A stretch of 8,146 nucleotides of DNA from Lachnospiraceae bacterium UBA1251 (GTDB taxonomy: Bacteria > Bacillota > Clostridia > Lachnospirales > Lachnospiraceae). A model generated the notes under the pieces. The model was not told the DNA's origin and did no database searches. It saw nothing but the letters and a program-made list of their open reading frames with translations. The position numbers and the translations under genes are program-made. The DNA lies in assembly GCA_002308255.1 (NCBI GenBank), contig DBVZ01000068.1:766-8911 (forward strand), written 5' to 3'. Positions 1-6,195 of the stretch are shown here, one piece after another (within the stretch, counting starts at the first letter, position 1; the number at the start of each line of letters is the position of its first letter).

Positions 1-871
1 CCTCCATATAGTCATAGGTCCGGTCCTCCAGGATCCTGCGGAGCGTCTTTCCGAGCCCGCCGTCCGAGCGGTTCCGGTTTCCCTCGTGATAATACAGTAC
101 ATATTTAATATGGAATCCGAGGATCGACAAAAGATCCATTTCCGCATTACTCAGACGGTGCCCTTCTTCCACGACCATCAGCGTGTACTGCGTCTCATCA
201 TTCCGGATGACATTCCAGCAGATCGACCGGAAGCCCAGCAGATACTCGGGTCCCCAGTAACTGTCGCCCCTTTTCCTGTTTTTTGAGAAATCCGCGTCCT
301 GGATCATCGCGTTGATGATATCCATCCGTTCCCTGCCGGGAACAAAGATGCCGGCCTTGCCGTCTTCCTCTTCTTCACTGACCACGGATACGAGAAGAAG
401 CCCCTTTCCGAGGACCAGGAGCGGGTCCCGGAACACCGGCAGAGACAGTTTCAGCATCTCTTCCACGGTTCCGAGGCGGTACTGTACCTCGAGAAGTGAT
501 TTTTCCCACTCTTCGTAGAGGGCGTATGCGCGGACCAGCCTGTTGATGACAGCGCCTTGTTCGGGCGAGTCTTCCAGCAGGACAGCACACGGCAGAGAGG
601 CGATCTCCTCCTGTTTTCCCTCCGTGAAGATCAGGAGACAGTTTTCCGTCTCCTCCTGCCCTTCAAAATAGTATTTCCGGTCGGAATAAGATAATAAAAA
701 AGAAATGTCATATCCCGGACCGACCACATAGACCCAGCCGTCTTTAAGCTGTTCACCGTTCCGGTACAGGAGCGGTCCGGAGAGCCATCCGCTTTTCTCC
801 ACACCTTTGCTGTAAGCAACGGAAAACTCTTCCTGAACAGACCGGATCAGAATATTCCCTGTCAGTTTCAT
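1..871 (-). CDS. PucR/CdaR-family transcriptional regulator, C-terminus cut by window edge
   Basis: The frame is open from ATG at 871 to the left edge, giving 290 complete codons. The N-terminus (MKLTGNILIRSV) leads into a region of about 135 residues laid out like the N-terminal part of PucR/CdaR regulators: a turn with KDGWVYVVGPG near residue 45, CLLIF, a hydrophobic strand with CAVLLEDS, and a helix with LYEEWEKSLLE. A GAF-like middle part follows, with LLVLGKGLLLVSVVSE and later SICWNVIRNDETQYTLMVVE. The last visible residues (LGKTLRRILEDRTYDY) resemble the start of the CdaR GGDEF-like domain. The expected C-terminal helix-turn-helix lies outside the window, so DNA binding is inferred from the family. 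The start overlaps the stop of the upstream corrinoid gene as ATGA, with a GGGAG ribosome site 7 bases upstream, so the pair should be translationally coupled. It is the obvious candidate regulator of this methyl-transfer locus. The family call is from sequence pattern only. Confidence 0.75.
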   Translation of the reverse strand, partial: MKLTGNILIRSVQEEFSVAYSKGVEKSGWLSGPLLYRNGEQLKDGWVYVVGPGYDISFLLSYSDRKYYFEGQEETENCLLIFTEGKQEEIASLPCAVLLEDSPEQGAVINRLVRAYALYEEWEKSLLEVQYRLGTVEEMLKLSLPVFRDPLLVLGKGLLLVSVVSEEEEDGKAGIFVPGRERMDIINAMIQDADFSKNRKRGDSYWGPEYLLGFRSICWNVIRNDETQYTLMVVEEGHRLSNAEMDLLSILGFHIKYVLYYHEGNRNRSDGGLGKTLRRILEDRTYDYME

Positions 872-1599
872 TCCGTATCTCCCGACCGTTTCTTTTTATT
901 CATCATGGTTTTTCCGGTTATTCTGTTCATGACTTCTTCTTCATTGCCGAAAACAAATGCCCTCGCCAGTTCCGCGGCGTCGACCGCATTTTCCGTGTAG
1001 GCATCGGCGCCGACTTCTTTTGCAAATGCTTCCGTAACAGAGCCCCCTCCGATCATGATCCGGACTCTTCCCGCGCGGTCTATGCTCCGGATCTTCCGCA
1101 CGACATCCCTGACGGCAGGCATGGTCGTCGTAAGGAGTGAAGAAACACAGAGGATCCCGGCGTCCGGATGGTCCTGGACCGCCTTTGCGAACTGTCTGTC
1201 GGAGACATCGACCCCGAGGTCGATCACATCGAAACCGACGCTGCGGAACATGATCACCACGAGATTCTTACCAACCTCATGAAGATCCCCTTCCACGGTC
1301 CCGATAATCGCCTTTCCGATATGAATGTCCTCACCTTCTTCGAGATACGGCTGCAGAACGTCTATTCCCTTTTGCATGGCTCTCGCCGCACACAGAAGTC
1401 TCGGGATATCGGCTTCCTCATCCTGAAAATCAGCGCCGACTTTTCTCATTCCCGGGATCAGGCCTTTCTGAACCAGAGATTTCGCCGTCTCTCCTTCCGC
1501 AACAGCGGCTTCGAGCAGCCTCTCCGTATCCTTCGGCCGTCCCAGCTCCACGCTCAGCGCCAGCTCTTCATATAGTTTCTGTTTCTTTTGATCCGGCAT
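868..1599 (-). CDS. Second corrinoid (cobalamin-binding) protein, MtaC/MtbC/MtgC-like, possibly sensory
   Basis: This is a two-domain corrinoid protein. A helical cap domain (about residues 5-90 from the chosen start, with LIPGMRKVG and LLCAARAMQKGIDVLQP) precedes a Rossmann-like B12-binding domain. The B12 signature D-x-H-x-x-G is intact (GDLHEVGKNL), with His107 (113 from the alternative start) as the predicted lower cobalt ligand. SSLLTTTMP and the GGG nucleotide-loop motif follow. The protein would carry a methyl group on Co(I). I chose ATG 1599 because GAGGTG lies 5 bases upstream; ATG at 1617 (adding MLRGVR) has only a weaker AGGA. A basic C-terminal tail (MMNKKKRSG) extends past the usual end, and its stop overlaps the start of the PucR-type regulator. 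Unlike the other corrinoid gene here, it uses many CGG and AGG arginine codons (8 of 16) and forms a separate unit after a strong terminator. It could be a substrate-specific methyl carrier or a sensory partner of the regulator. Confidence 0.9.
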   Translation of the reverse strand: MPDQKKQKLYEELALSVELGRPKDTERLLEAAVAEGETAKSLVQKGLIPGMRKVGADFQDEEADIPRLLCAARAMQKGIDVLQPYLEEGEDIHIGKAIIGTVEGDLHEVGKNLVVIMFRSVGFDVIDLGVDVSDRQFAKAVQDHPDAGILCVSSLLTTTMPAVRDVVRKIRSIDRAGRVRIMIGGGSVTEAFAKEVGADAYTENAVDAAELARAFVFGNEEEVMNRITGKTMMNKKKRSGDTE

Positions 1600-1629
1600 T
1601 CGTACACCTCGCAACATTGTTTCCTACTT

Positions 1630-1658
1630 ATTGTACGATGAATTAATCAAAAGCACAA
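1630..1658 (-). promoter_or_regulatory. Weak candidate promoter for the second corrinoid gene
   Basis: On the minus strand, TACAAT (1635-1630) matches the -10 consensus at 5 of 6 positions. It sits 17 bases downstream of TTGTGC (1658-1653), a poor -35 with 3 of 6 matches. Transcription would start near 1623, too close to ATG 1617 but suitable for ATG 1599. A promoter is expected here because a strong terminator lies just upstream at 1741-1776. An alternative with TCGACA further upstream and TAGTAT would need a 19-base spacer. The choice is tentative. Confidence 0.35.
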
Positions 1659-1740
1659 CCACTAAAGCGCAAAACAAGCTGAATACTATTAAAATCATGC
1701 TTCAATTTGTCGAATAAACGATTCTTTGTGTGCTCCCCTG

Positions 1741-1776
1741 AAAAAAGCGGGGCAGAAATCTTCTTTCTGTCCCGCT
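1741..1776 (-). terminator. Strong rho-independent terminator after the DUF2284 gene
   Basis: Bases 1746-1758 pair with 1764-1776, a 13-bp stem (AGCGGG...CCCGCT) with one G-T wobble and a 5-base loop. Read on the minus strand, the hairpin is followed directly by six T residues (1746-1741), the classic intrinsic terminator layout. It lies about 45 bases after the DUF2284 stop codon and separates that unit from the downstream corrinoid/regulator pair. Confidence 0.9.
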
Positions 1777-1820
1777 GACGTATAACGCCTTTTTTCTGTT
1801 TATTAAAGACCTGCTGTTTA

Positions 1821-2360
1821 TTATTCGATCAAAAAGCAGCTCGTATAAGCGATGGTGCAGGGTCCGTAATAATACGGCAGATGATTGGCCTGACACACCT
1901 GCGTCACCAGCATCCCGTATGCCTCCATGGATGCGTAGTTATTTTCCGGAAAACGGCACGGTGCATCAGGATATGTGCATTTTTTGCACCTGGTGCACGT
2001 GCCTGCTCCACAGGCAAGAAGATCCGGGTATTTTTTCAGAAGCCGCCTGTGCATTTCATCAAAATGCTCTTTGTGTGCATCATTCGTTTCCATCATCATT
2101 TCGCCGTCCAGCTCATCCTCGAGCTGACCGACCGTCTGTACCAGAATCCCGCGCGAATACCGGCGGATCTTCCGTTCACACTCCTCGAGATCTCCCATTC
2201 CGGGCGGGCAGCACCAGTTGGCACCGTACATGCCGCAGCTGTTCTTCTCGCACATTTTCCGGACGTCCTGAAACAGGCGGATCGTCGACGCGTCAAGCGG
2301 TACGATGTGCGTAAACCCGCAGTCTTTTCCTACCCTTACCAGTTCTTCCAGATCTATCAT
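1821..2360 (-). CDS. DUF2284 family Cys-rich putative metal-binding protein
   Basis: This 179-residue protein matches the DUF2284 family pattern (predicted metal-binding proteins) at near full length. Visible hallmarks are C37-x4-C42 in KMCEKNSCGMYG, the pair C50-C51 in NWCCPP, C61, then C117, C122-x2-C125-x2-C128 (CTRCKKC) and C135 in YPDAPCRFP, followed by SMEAYG and LPYYYGP. The CxxCxxC cluster with distant cysteines suggests an iron-sulfur cluster or other metal site. No signal peptide or membrane segment is visible, so it should be cytoplasmic. The biochemical role of the family is not established to my knowledge. Members are often found beside corrinoid methyltransferase genes, and here it follows the RACo activator by 56 bases, probably in the same transcript. 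A role in electron delivery, cobalt handling or corrinoid repair is inference. ATG 2360 is preceded only by a weak AGGG-type site, so it may depend on coupling. A strong terminator closes the unit. Confidence 0.88.
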   Translation of the reverse strand: MIDLEELVRVGKDCGFTHIVPLDASTIRLFQDVRKMCEKNSCGMYGANWCCPPGMGDLEECERKIRRYSRGILVQTVGQLEDELDGEMMMETNDAHKEHFDEMHRRLLKKYPDLLACGAGTCTRCKKCTYPDAPCRFPENNYASMEAYGMLVTQVCQANHLPYYYGPCTIAYTSCFLIE

Positions 2361-2416
2361 TGCTGTCCGTTCCCTGTTACAATTCCTTTTTCTTATGTTA
2401 TCTCTTTTGCTTTGTT

Positions 2417-4201
2417 TTATTCCGGGAACATCAGTTCATCCACAAAGCGGTCCTGGAATTCCGGCATGGCAGCCAGTTCGAGGAATCCCGACTCCTTCGA
2501 AATACTTTCGGCATACTCCCACATCTGTGCGTCCGTCAGGACCATCTTCGCGCCCTCACCCGCCGCGTTGCCGACGGCTGTGATCCGGCCGTTCAGTTCC
2601 TCCGGGATCAGGCCGATCCGGCAGGCGCTTTCCGGCGACAGGAAGCTTCCGAACGCCCCGGCAAGCCAGACCGTCCGGATCTCATCGATCCCGATTCCCT
2701 GCTTCTTCGCGAGAAGGTGGATCCCGGAAGCGATCGCGGCTTTCGCGAGCTGCAGCTGACGCACGTCTTTCTGTTCAAAAGTGACCGGTTTCCCGTTTTC
2801 ACTGTGCTCTCCGTCGGTCAAAACGAGCGGTGACTCATCGAGTTCTCCGTATTCATCCATCTGGCCGCTCCGAAGAAGCTCCGCCGCCAGATCGAGGAGC
2901 CCCGAGCCGCAGATCCCGCGCGCCTTTCCGTCCCCGATCACACCGCATTCCCAGTGATCGTCCGCCCAGACGACTTTGCTGATCGCTCCGGCACTGCCGC
3001 GCATCCCGCAGGAAATGCCCGCGCCTTCAAAGGAGGGACCGGCTGCGGTGGAACAGGCAAGCATCTTGTGGTTCCTTCCGAGGACCATCTCACCGTTGGT
3101 TCCGATATCGATAAGGAGCGTCCAGTCCTCCTGCTCCGCAAGTCCGGTTGCAACAAGACAGGCCACGGTGTCCGCCCCCACAAAACCGGCAATATTGGGT
3201 ATCATAAGAAGTCTGGTCTTTTCATGCGCCTTCAGTTCATAATCGGAGGCGCGAAGGATCATCGGATCCGAGACCGCAGGATTATACGGAGCGTGCACGA
3301 GCGAATCCACATCGATGCCGAGGAACAGATGATGCATGCAGGTATTTCCCGCCACGGAGATCAGGAAAATATCCTCTGTGCTGATCCCCGCCTTGTCCGC
3401 CATGGAGTCAAGCAGTTTCTGAATCGCGGCATGAATGCATGCCGAGATCTCTTCCATCCCGTTTTCAAGAGCGTAGTTGGCACGGTTGATCACGTCCGCG
3501 CCGTACTGGGCCTGCGGGTTCATGCAGCTGTCTGTCGTCACGACGCAGGGTTCCGTTTTTTCAGAGTCCTCTTCTTCTCCCGCCCTGATCAGCCGCAGCA
3601 GATAGCCTGCCACGGTAGTCGTTCCGATATCAAACGCGGCAGCGTAGCAGTCCCTGCTCTCCGGATAGACGTCCATGACTTCATTCCCGAACAGCACGGC
3701 ATAGACCGTGCCCCCGTTTCCTCTCGCCATTCTTCCCACTTTGGAAGAAACGCGGGGATCGACCTTCACCGGCTCCCCGACGCCTTCGGCAAACCGTGTC
3801 CAGTCGGAAATGCTCTCGCCGTTCGGGCAAGGCCGGACCGTCACTTTCTTTTCCCGCAGCATCGGTCCCGATACCGGAATTTTTTCCTGCGCTTCCCCGA
3901 TCTCATTGTCACGCGGAACAGCGGCCGCTTTCTTTCCCGCGGGAATGGACGCGTCCATCAGGATCTGAGCATCCTGCGGCGTACCGTGAATATCCGTGAT
4001 CGTCAGATCTCCTTCTATTTTTGTCTGACATGCTAAAACCGTACTGCCGTCTCCCAGGGTCACTTTGCATTTTCCGCATTTTCCGTTTCCGCCGCACGGT
4101 GCGTCCGGCTTAAATCCGGCTCTCCGCATCAGGATAAGAAGATTTTCGCCGTTTTCCGCCTGAATCGTTTTGTTTTCATTCGTAAAAGTAATCGTATTCA
4201 T
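2417..4201 (-). CDS. RACo-type reductive activator of corrinoid proteins (2Fe-2S plus ASKHA/DUF4445)
   Basis: At 594 residues this fits the usual length of corrinoid activation proteins (RACo/RamQ type with a 2Fe-2S domain). Such proteins use ATP hydrolysis and a low-potential electron to return an accidentally oxidised Co(II) corrinoid to active Co(I). The N-terminal plant-type 2Fe-2S ferredoxin domain has C36-x5-C42-x2-C45-x12-C58. A variable linker (about 80-180) precedes the ASKHA-fold ATPase region, with AFDIGTTTVAGYLL (189-202), VAGNTCMHHLFLG (283-295), LLIDIGTNGEMVLG (362-375), STAAGPSFEGAGISCGMRG (384-402), GICGSGLLDL (429-438) and WLAGAFGSFL (512-521). All family blocks are present and no lesion is seen. 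It follows the first corrinoid gene but is separated from it by a terminator hairpin, consistent with lower expression of a catalytic repair enzyme. The ribosome site is poor (GGGTAAG at a long distance). Its electron donor is not identified; the FeS flavoenzyme upstream is a candidate. Confidence 0.93.
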   Translation of the reverse strand: MNTITFTNENKTIQAENGENLLILMRRAGFKPDAPCGGNGKCGKCKVTLGDGSTVLACQTKIEGDLTITDIHGTPQDAQILMDASIPAGKKAAAVPRDNEIGEAQEKIPVSGPMLREKKVTVRPCPNGESISDWTRFAEGVGEPVKVDPRVSSKVGRMARGNGGTVYAVLFGNEVMDVYPESRDCYAAAFDIGTTTVAGYLLRLIRAGEEEDSEKTEPCVVTTDSCMNPQAQYGADVINRANYALENGMEEISACIHAAIQKLLDSMADKAGISTEDIFLISVAGNTCMHHLFLGIDVDSLVHAPYNPAVSDPMILRASDYELKAHEKTRLLMIPNIAGFVGADTVACLVATGLAEQEDWTLLIDIGTNGEMVLGRNHKMLACSTAAGPSFEGAGISCGMRGSAGAISKVVWADDHWECGVIGDGKARGICGSGLLDLAAELLRSGQMDEYGELDESPLVLTDGEHSENGKPVTFEQKDVRQLQLAKAAIASGIHLLAKKQGIGIDEIRTVWLAGAFGSFLSPESACRIGLIPEELNGRITAVGNAAGEGAKMVLTDAQMWEYAESISKESGFLELAAMPEFQDRFVDELMFPE

Positions 4202-4269
4202 ATATTTATCTTACCCTATATAAAAAATTCATGCAAGCAAAGTACGGGCCCCGGTTTTTTTCTTCCACA
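4202..4269 (-). other. Short A/T-rich leader of the RACo gene, no clear promoter
   Basis: This stretch separates the terminator hairpin from the RACo start. On the minus strand it contains a TATATA-like segment and TTGCTT, but no pair with acceptable spacing. RACo is therefore either read through from the methyltransferase promoter or driven by a promoter I cannot recognise. Confidence 0.3.
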
Positions 4270-4301
4270 AAAAACTGCCGCAGTAAAATGCGGCAGTTTT
4301 T
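4270..4301 (-). terminator. Intrinsic terminator between corrinoid protein and RACo genes
   Basis: Bases 4274-4282 (ACTGCCGCA) pair perfectly with 4289-4297 around a 6-base loop, and A/T pairs extend the stem on both sides. The minus-strand transcript ends in a run of T (complement of the A run 4268-4274). The hairpin is symmetric, so it could work on both strands, but no plus-strand gene needs it. It lies about 20 bases after the corrinoid gene stop. It may be partly leaky, letting a fraction of transcripts reach RACo. Confidence 0.85.
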
Positions 4302-4319
4302 CTATAAACGTTATGACTA

Positions 4320-4955
4320 TTAAGCAACCAGCTCTTTCGCCTTGGCAGCTGCGGAAGCAGCATCCTCGGTGTAAGCATCCGCGCCGATTTCCGCTGCGAA
4401 TTCAGCAGTGATCGGAGCGCCGCCGACCATAACTTTGATATCCTTGCGGAAATCCTGTTCGTTGATCAGCGCAACCGTGTCACGAAGAGACGGCATCGTG
4501 GTTGTAAGAAGAGCTGAGCAGGCAATGATCTTGGTGTCCGGATTAGCTCTGTAGGTCTCTACGAACTTTTCAGCCGGAACATCAACGCCGAGGTCGATCA
4601 CTTCGAAGCCGGCGGATTCGATCATCATGGAAACAAGGTTTTTGCCGATATCGTGAAGGTCGCCCGCGACCGTACCGATGATGACTTTACCTGCGTTTAC
4701 GCCGCCTTCTTCCGCCAGCATCGGCTTCAGAACCTCAACGCCTTTTTTCATGGCTCTTGCAGCGATCAGCATCTCCGGAACGAAGATCTCGTTGTTTTTG
4801 AAACGCTCACCGACGACATCCATCGCGCCGATCATGCAGTTAAGGGTATCGATCGGAGCTTCGCCCGCGTCCAGAGCTTCCTGAACCTTACCCGGAACGA
4901 TTTTCGCTTTACCTGCAGCAACAAGACCAGCCAGTTCTTCTAAAATAGCACTCAT
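4320..4955 (-). CDS. Corrinoid (cobalamin-binding) methyl-carrier protein, MtgC/MtaC-like
   Basis: This 211-residue protein has the standard size and layout of methyltransferase corrinoid proteins. A four-helix cap (about 1-88, with EALDAGEAPID, MDVVGERFKNNEIFVPEML and AARAMKKGVEVLKPM) is followed by a B12-binding Rossmann domain. The cobalt-ligand motif D99-x-H101-x-x-G104 (GDLHDIGKNLV) is intact, as are SALLTTTMPSLRDT (147-160) and VGGAPIT (177-183). It would shuttle a methyl group from an unidentified donor methyltransferase to the MtgA-like enzyme encoded 125 bases upstream, and be kept active by RACo downstream. GGGAGG lies 8 bases before the ATG, a strong ribosome site. Arginine codons are CGT, AGA and CGC only, and GGT, GTT and GCT are common, the bias expected of an abundant protein. 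The corrinoid itself is inferred from the motif. The substrate cannot be read from this sequence. Confidence 0.95.
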   Translation of the reverse strand: MSAILEELAGLVAAGKAKIVPGKVQEALDAGEAPIDTLNCMIGAMDVVGERFKNNEIFVPEMLIAARAMKKGVEVLKPMLAEEGGVNAGKVIIGTVAGDLHDIGKNLVSMMIESAGFEVIDLGVDVPAEKFVETYRANPDTKIIACSALLTTTMPSLRDTVALINEQDFRKDIKVMVGGAPITAEFAAEIGADAYTEDAASAAAKAKELVA

Positions 4956-5080
4956 GATTTTTTCCTCCCAATTGAATGAATCACATTGTAATCAGCTGTT
5001 TATAGCACTATATATCACAAACCGCAGTGCGGAATGATCACATGACAAACGCTCATCATTCTCCGGGTTAAAACGTCCGT
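4956..5080 (-). other. 125-base spacer between methyltransferase and corrinoid genes with small dyads
   Basis: No gene or intrinsic terminator is seen here. Three small inverted repeats lie close together: GAATGAT (5032-5038) with ATCATTC (5055-5061), CCGCA-G-TGCGG (5022-5032) and TATAG-CA-CTATA (5001-5012). None has a T tail. They could be mRNA processing or stabilising hairpins that adjust the corrinoid-protein level, or chance. The two genes are most simply read as one transcript. Confidence 0.3.
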
Positions 5081-5893
5081 TTATTTTTTCGGACCGATCA
5101 GACCGTCTCTGTACGCACCGATGTATTCCATGCAGTAGTCATCCATGCCGAGCAGCGCTTCTGTCGCATAAATGAGGCCGAGCATATCACGGTTCGTCGG
5201 ATCAAGGATCGCGCTGTCAAGACCGTAGTTCATCGCAAGAACGGTGAAGCCGAGGTTGACAAGCTTTCTGACCGGAAGGTTGAAGGAAATGTTGCTGACC
5301 GCAGCCGTGATGTGGATCGACGGATACATTTCGCGGACCTTCGAAATAACCTCAATATTCAGCGCGATGCCGTCTTCGGATGTGCAGAGCATCTCAACGA
5401 GCGGGTCGATGTGAATGCGGTTCGGAGCGATGCCGTATTCTTTGGCCTTCGCCATGATCTTGTCGAAAACACGAAGTCTGTCTGCCGCTGTCTTCGGAAT
5501 ACCTGTATCATCCGACAGAAGGGCAATGACCTGCCAGCCTTTATTCTCCGGCTGAGCCATGATCGGGAAGATCTTATCGATCTTGTCGCCTTCGCCCGAT
5601 ACCGAGTTAAACAGACCGGGGCGGCTGCAGAACTTATAAGCTTCCGTCAGCACATCGGCGCTGGGGCTGTCTACGGAAATCGGAAGATCCGTAACTTCCT
5701 CGATGCAGCCGATCATCCACTTCAGTGTTTCGACTTCTTCCGCTTCCGGGACGGACGCGCAGCAGTCAATGAACGTTGCGTTTGCCTCAGCCTGTACGAT
5801 AGCGCGCTGTTTGATAAATTCCGCATCGCGGTTCGCGATCGCCTCTGCTACAGACGGGATAGAGCCATTGATTTTCTCGCCAATGATAATCAT
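5081..5893 (-). CDS. Methyltetrahydrofolate:corrinoid methyltransferase (MtgA/MtqA-like, MeTr family)
   Basis: This 270-residue TIM-barrel enzyme of the pterin-binding (DHPS-like) family moves a methyl group between methylcob(III)alamin on a corrinoid protein and tetrahydrofolate. It opens with MIIIGEKINGSIPSV, the usual family N-terminus. Pterin-binding residues known from AcsE have counterparts: D75 in PISVDSPSAD, N96 in LFNSVSGEGDK, D163 in IHIDPLV and N201 in AVSNISFNLP. DPTNRD (231-236) and the C-terminal IGPKK resemble the MtgA-type branch from glycine-betaine and proline-betaine demethylation more than AcsE. In such pathways it works in the direction of methyl-THF formation. The start has GGAGGA 6 bases upstream, and a near-consensus promoter precedes it. 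Arginine codons are CGC, AGA and CGT only, as in the adjacent corrinoid gene, suggesting high expression. The cytoplasmic partner is most likely that corrinoid protein. No UroD/MtaB or MttB-type donor methyltransferase lies in the window, so the methylated substrate is unknown. Confidence 0.92.
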   Translation of the reverse strand: MIIIGEKINGSIPSVAEAIANRDAEFIKQRAIVQAEANATFIDCCASVPEAEEVETLKWMIGCIEEVTDLPISVDSPSADVLTEAYKFCSRPGLFNSVSGEGDKIDKIFPIMAQPENKGWQVIALLSDDTGIPKTAADRLRVFDKIMAKAKEYGIAPNRIHIDPLVEMLCTSEDGIALNIEVISKVREMYPSIHITAAVSNISFNLPVRKLVNLGFTVLAMNYGLDSAILDPTNRDMLGLIYATEALLGMDDYCMEYIGAYRDGLIGPKK

Positions 5894-5922
5894 AAAAATT
5901 CCTCCGGTTTGTTGTTCTCGAC

Positions 5923-5941
5923 ATTCTGCAGACTGCAGAAT
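5923..5941. promoter_or_regulatory. 19-bp perfect palindrome in the methyltransferase leader
   Basis: ATTCTGCAGACTGCAGAAT is a perfect 9+1+9 inverted repeat. It begins about 20 bases downstream of the predicted transcription start and ends about 30 bases before the ATG. As DNA it is a good size for a dimeric repressor operator acting as a roadblock. As RNA it could form a 7-bp stem with a 5-base loop. Nothing in the sequence identifies the binder; the PucR-type regulator in this window is one candidate. Confidence 0.55.
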
Positions 5942-5966
5942 TTTTCGACTAGCTCACTCAATATCT

Positions 5967-5994
5967 ATTTTATCAGAAGTCCGAAAGATGTCAA
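5967..5994 (-). promoter_or_regulatory. Sigma-A type promoter of the methyltransferase/corrinoid operon
   Basis: On the minus strand a perfect -35 TTGACA (5994-5989) is followed after 16 bases by TAAAAT (5972-5967), 5 of 6 matches to TATAAT. TG one base before the -10 makes it an extended -10. Transcription should begin near 5960 and give a leader of about 67 bases. It is the best promoter in the window, and such a strong core promoter usually needs a repressor if expression is substrate dependent. Confidence 0.8.
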
Positions 5995-6043
5995 TTAACT
6001 TAGCTCTTCGTCATTCTCCAACAGACTATCCGTAAACAGATCA

Positions 6044-6063
6044 TCTCGTGCTACAAACTGTAG
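6044..6063. promoter_or_regulatory. Candidate operator dyad CTACA-N3-TGTAG, copy 1
   Basis: CTACA-AAC-TGTAG (6051-6063) is a perfect 5+3+5 dyad preceded by TCTCGTG. A second copy with the same TCTCGT lead lies 133 bases further right. TACA/TGTA half-sites recall BlaI/CopY-type operators, but those usually have a 2-base spacer, so the regulator is not assigned. The site lies about 90-105 bases upstream of the predicted methyltransferase transcription start. Confidence 0.4.
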
Positions 6064-6195
6064 TATCGGCTTGAAAACAGCTTTTTCCCCGGGCCAAAAT
6101 GCACCCTTGAGACGTTTTTAGTGTAACAGATTCCCATTTTCTTGGGAATGCCACAACATATTCATTTTTCACACCGTCTCGTACTACAGTTTGTA
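6052..6195. repeat. 144-bp element with 14-bp terminal inverted repeats and nested stems
   Basis: TACAAACTGTAGTA at 6052-6065 is the exact reverse complement of TACTACAGTTTGTA at 6182-6195. Inside, GAGACG (6109-6114) pairs with CGTCTC (6175-6180), GTGT (6121-6124) with ACAC (6171-6174), and ATTCCCA (6130-6136) with TGGGAAT (6143-6149) around a 6-base loop. The whole can fold into a long branched hairpin on either strand. It has no convincing open frame. It may be a MITE-like repeat, a structured RNA, an invertible segment or paired operators. I do not recognise it as a named family. Confidence 0.5.

Noticed and set aside
375..819. Two short minus-strand frames (375-590 and 631-819) in the left region
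   Set aside because: Both lie in other frames within the continuous PucR-type reading frame that starts at 871 and runs off the left edge.
2954..4036. Long plus-strand open frame opposite RACo
   Set aside because: It is antisense to a gene with all RACo motifs. Its composition is typical of a shadow frame and no family motif is visible.
5995..6117. 40-codon open frame on the minus strand ending just before the promoter
   Set aside because: It has no start codon with a ribosome site, is short enough to be open by chance, and overlaps the inverted-repeat element. A gene remnant cannot be excluded but is not supported.
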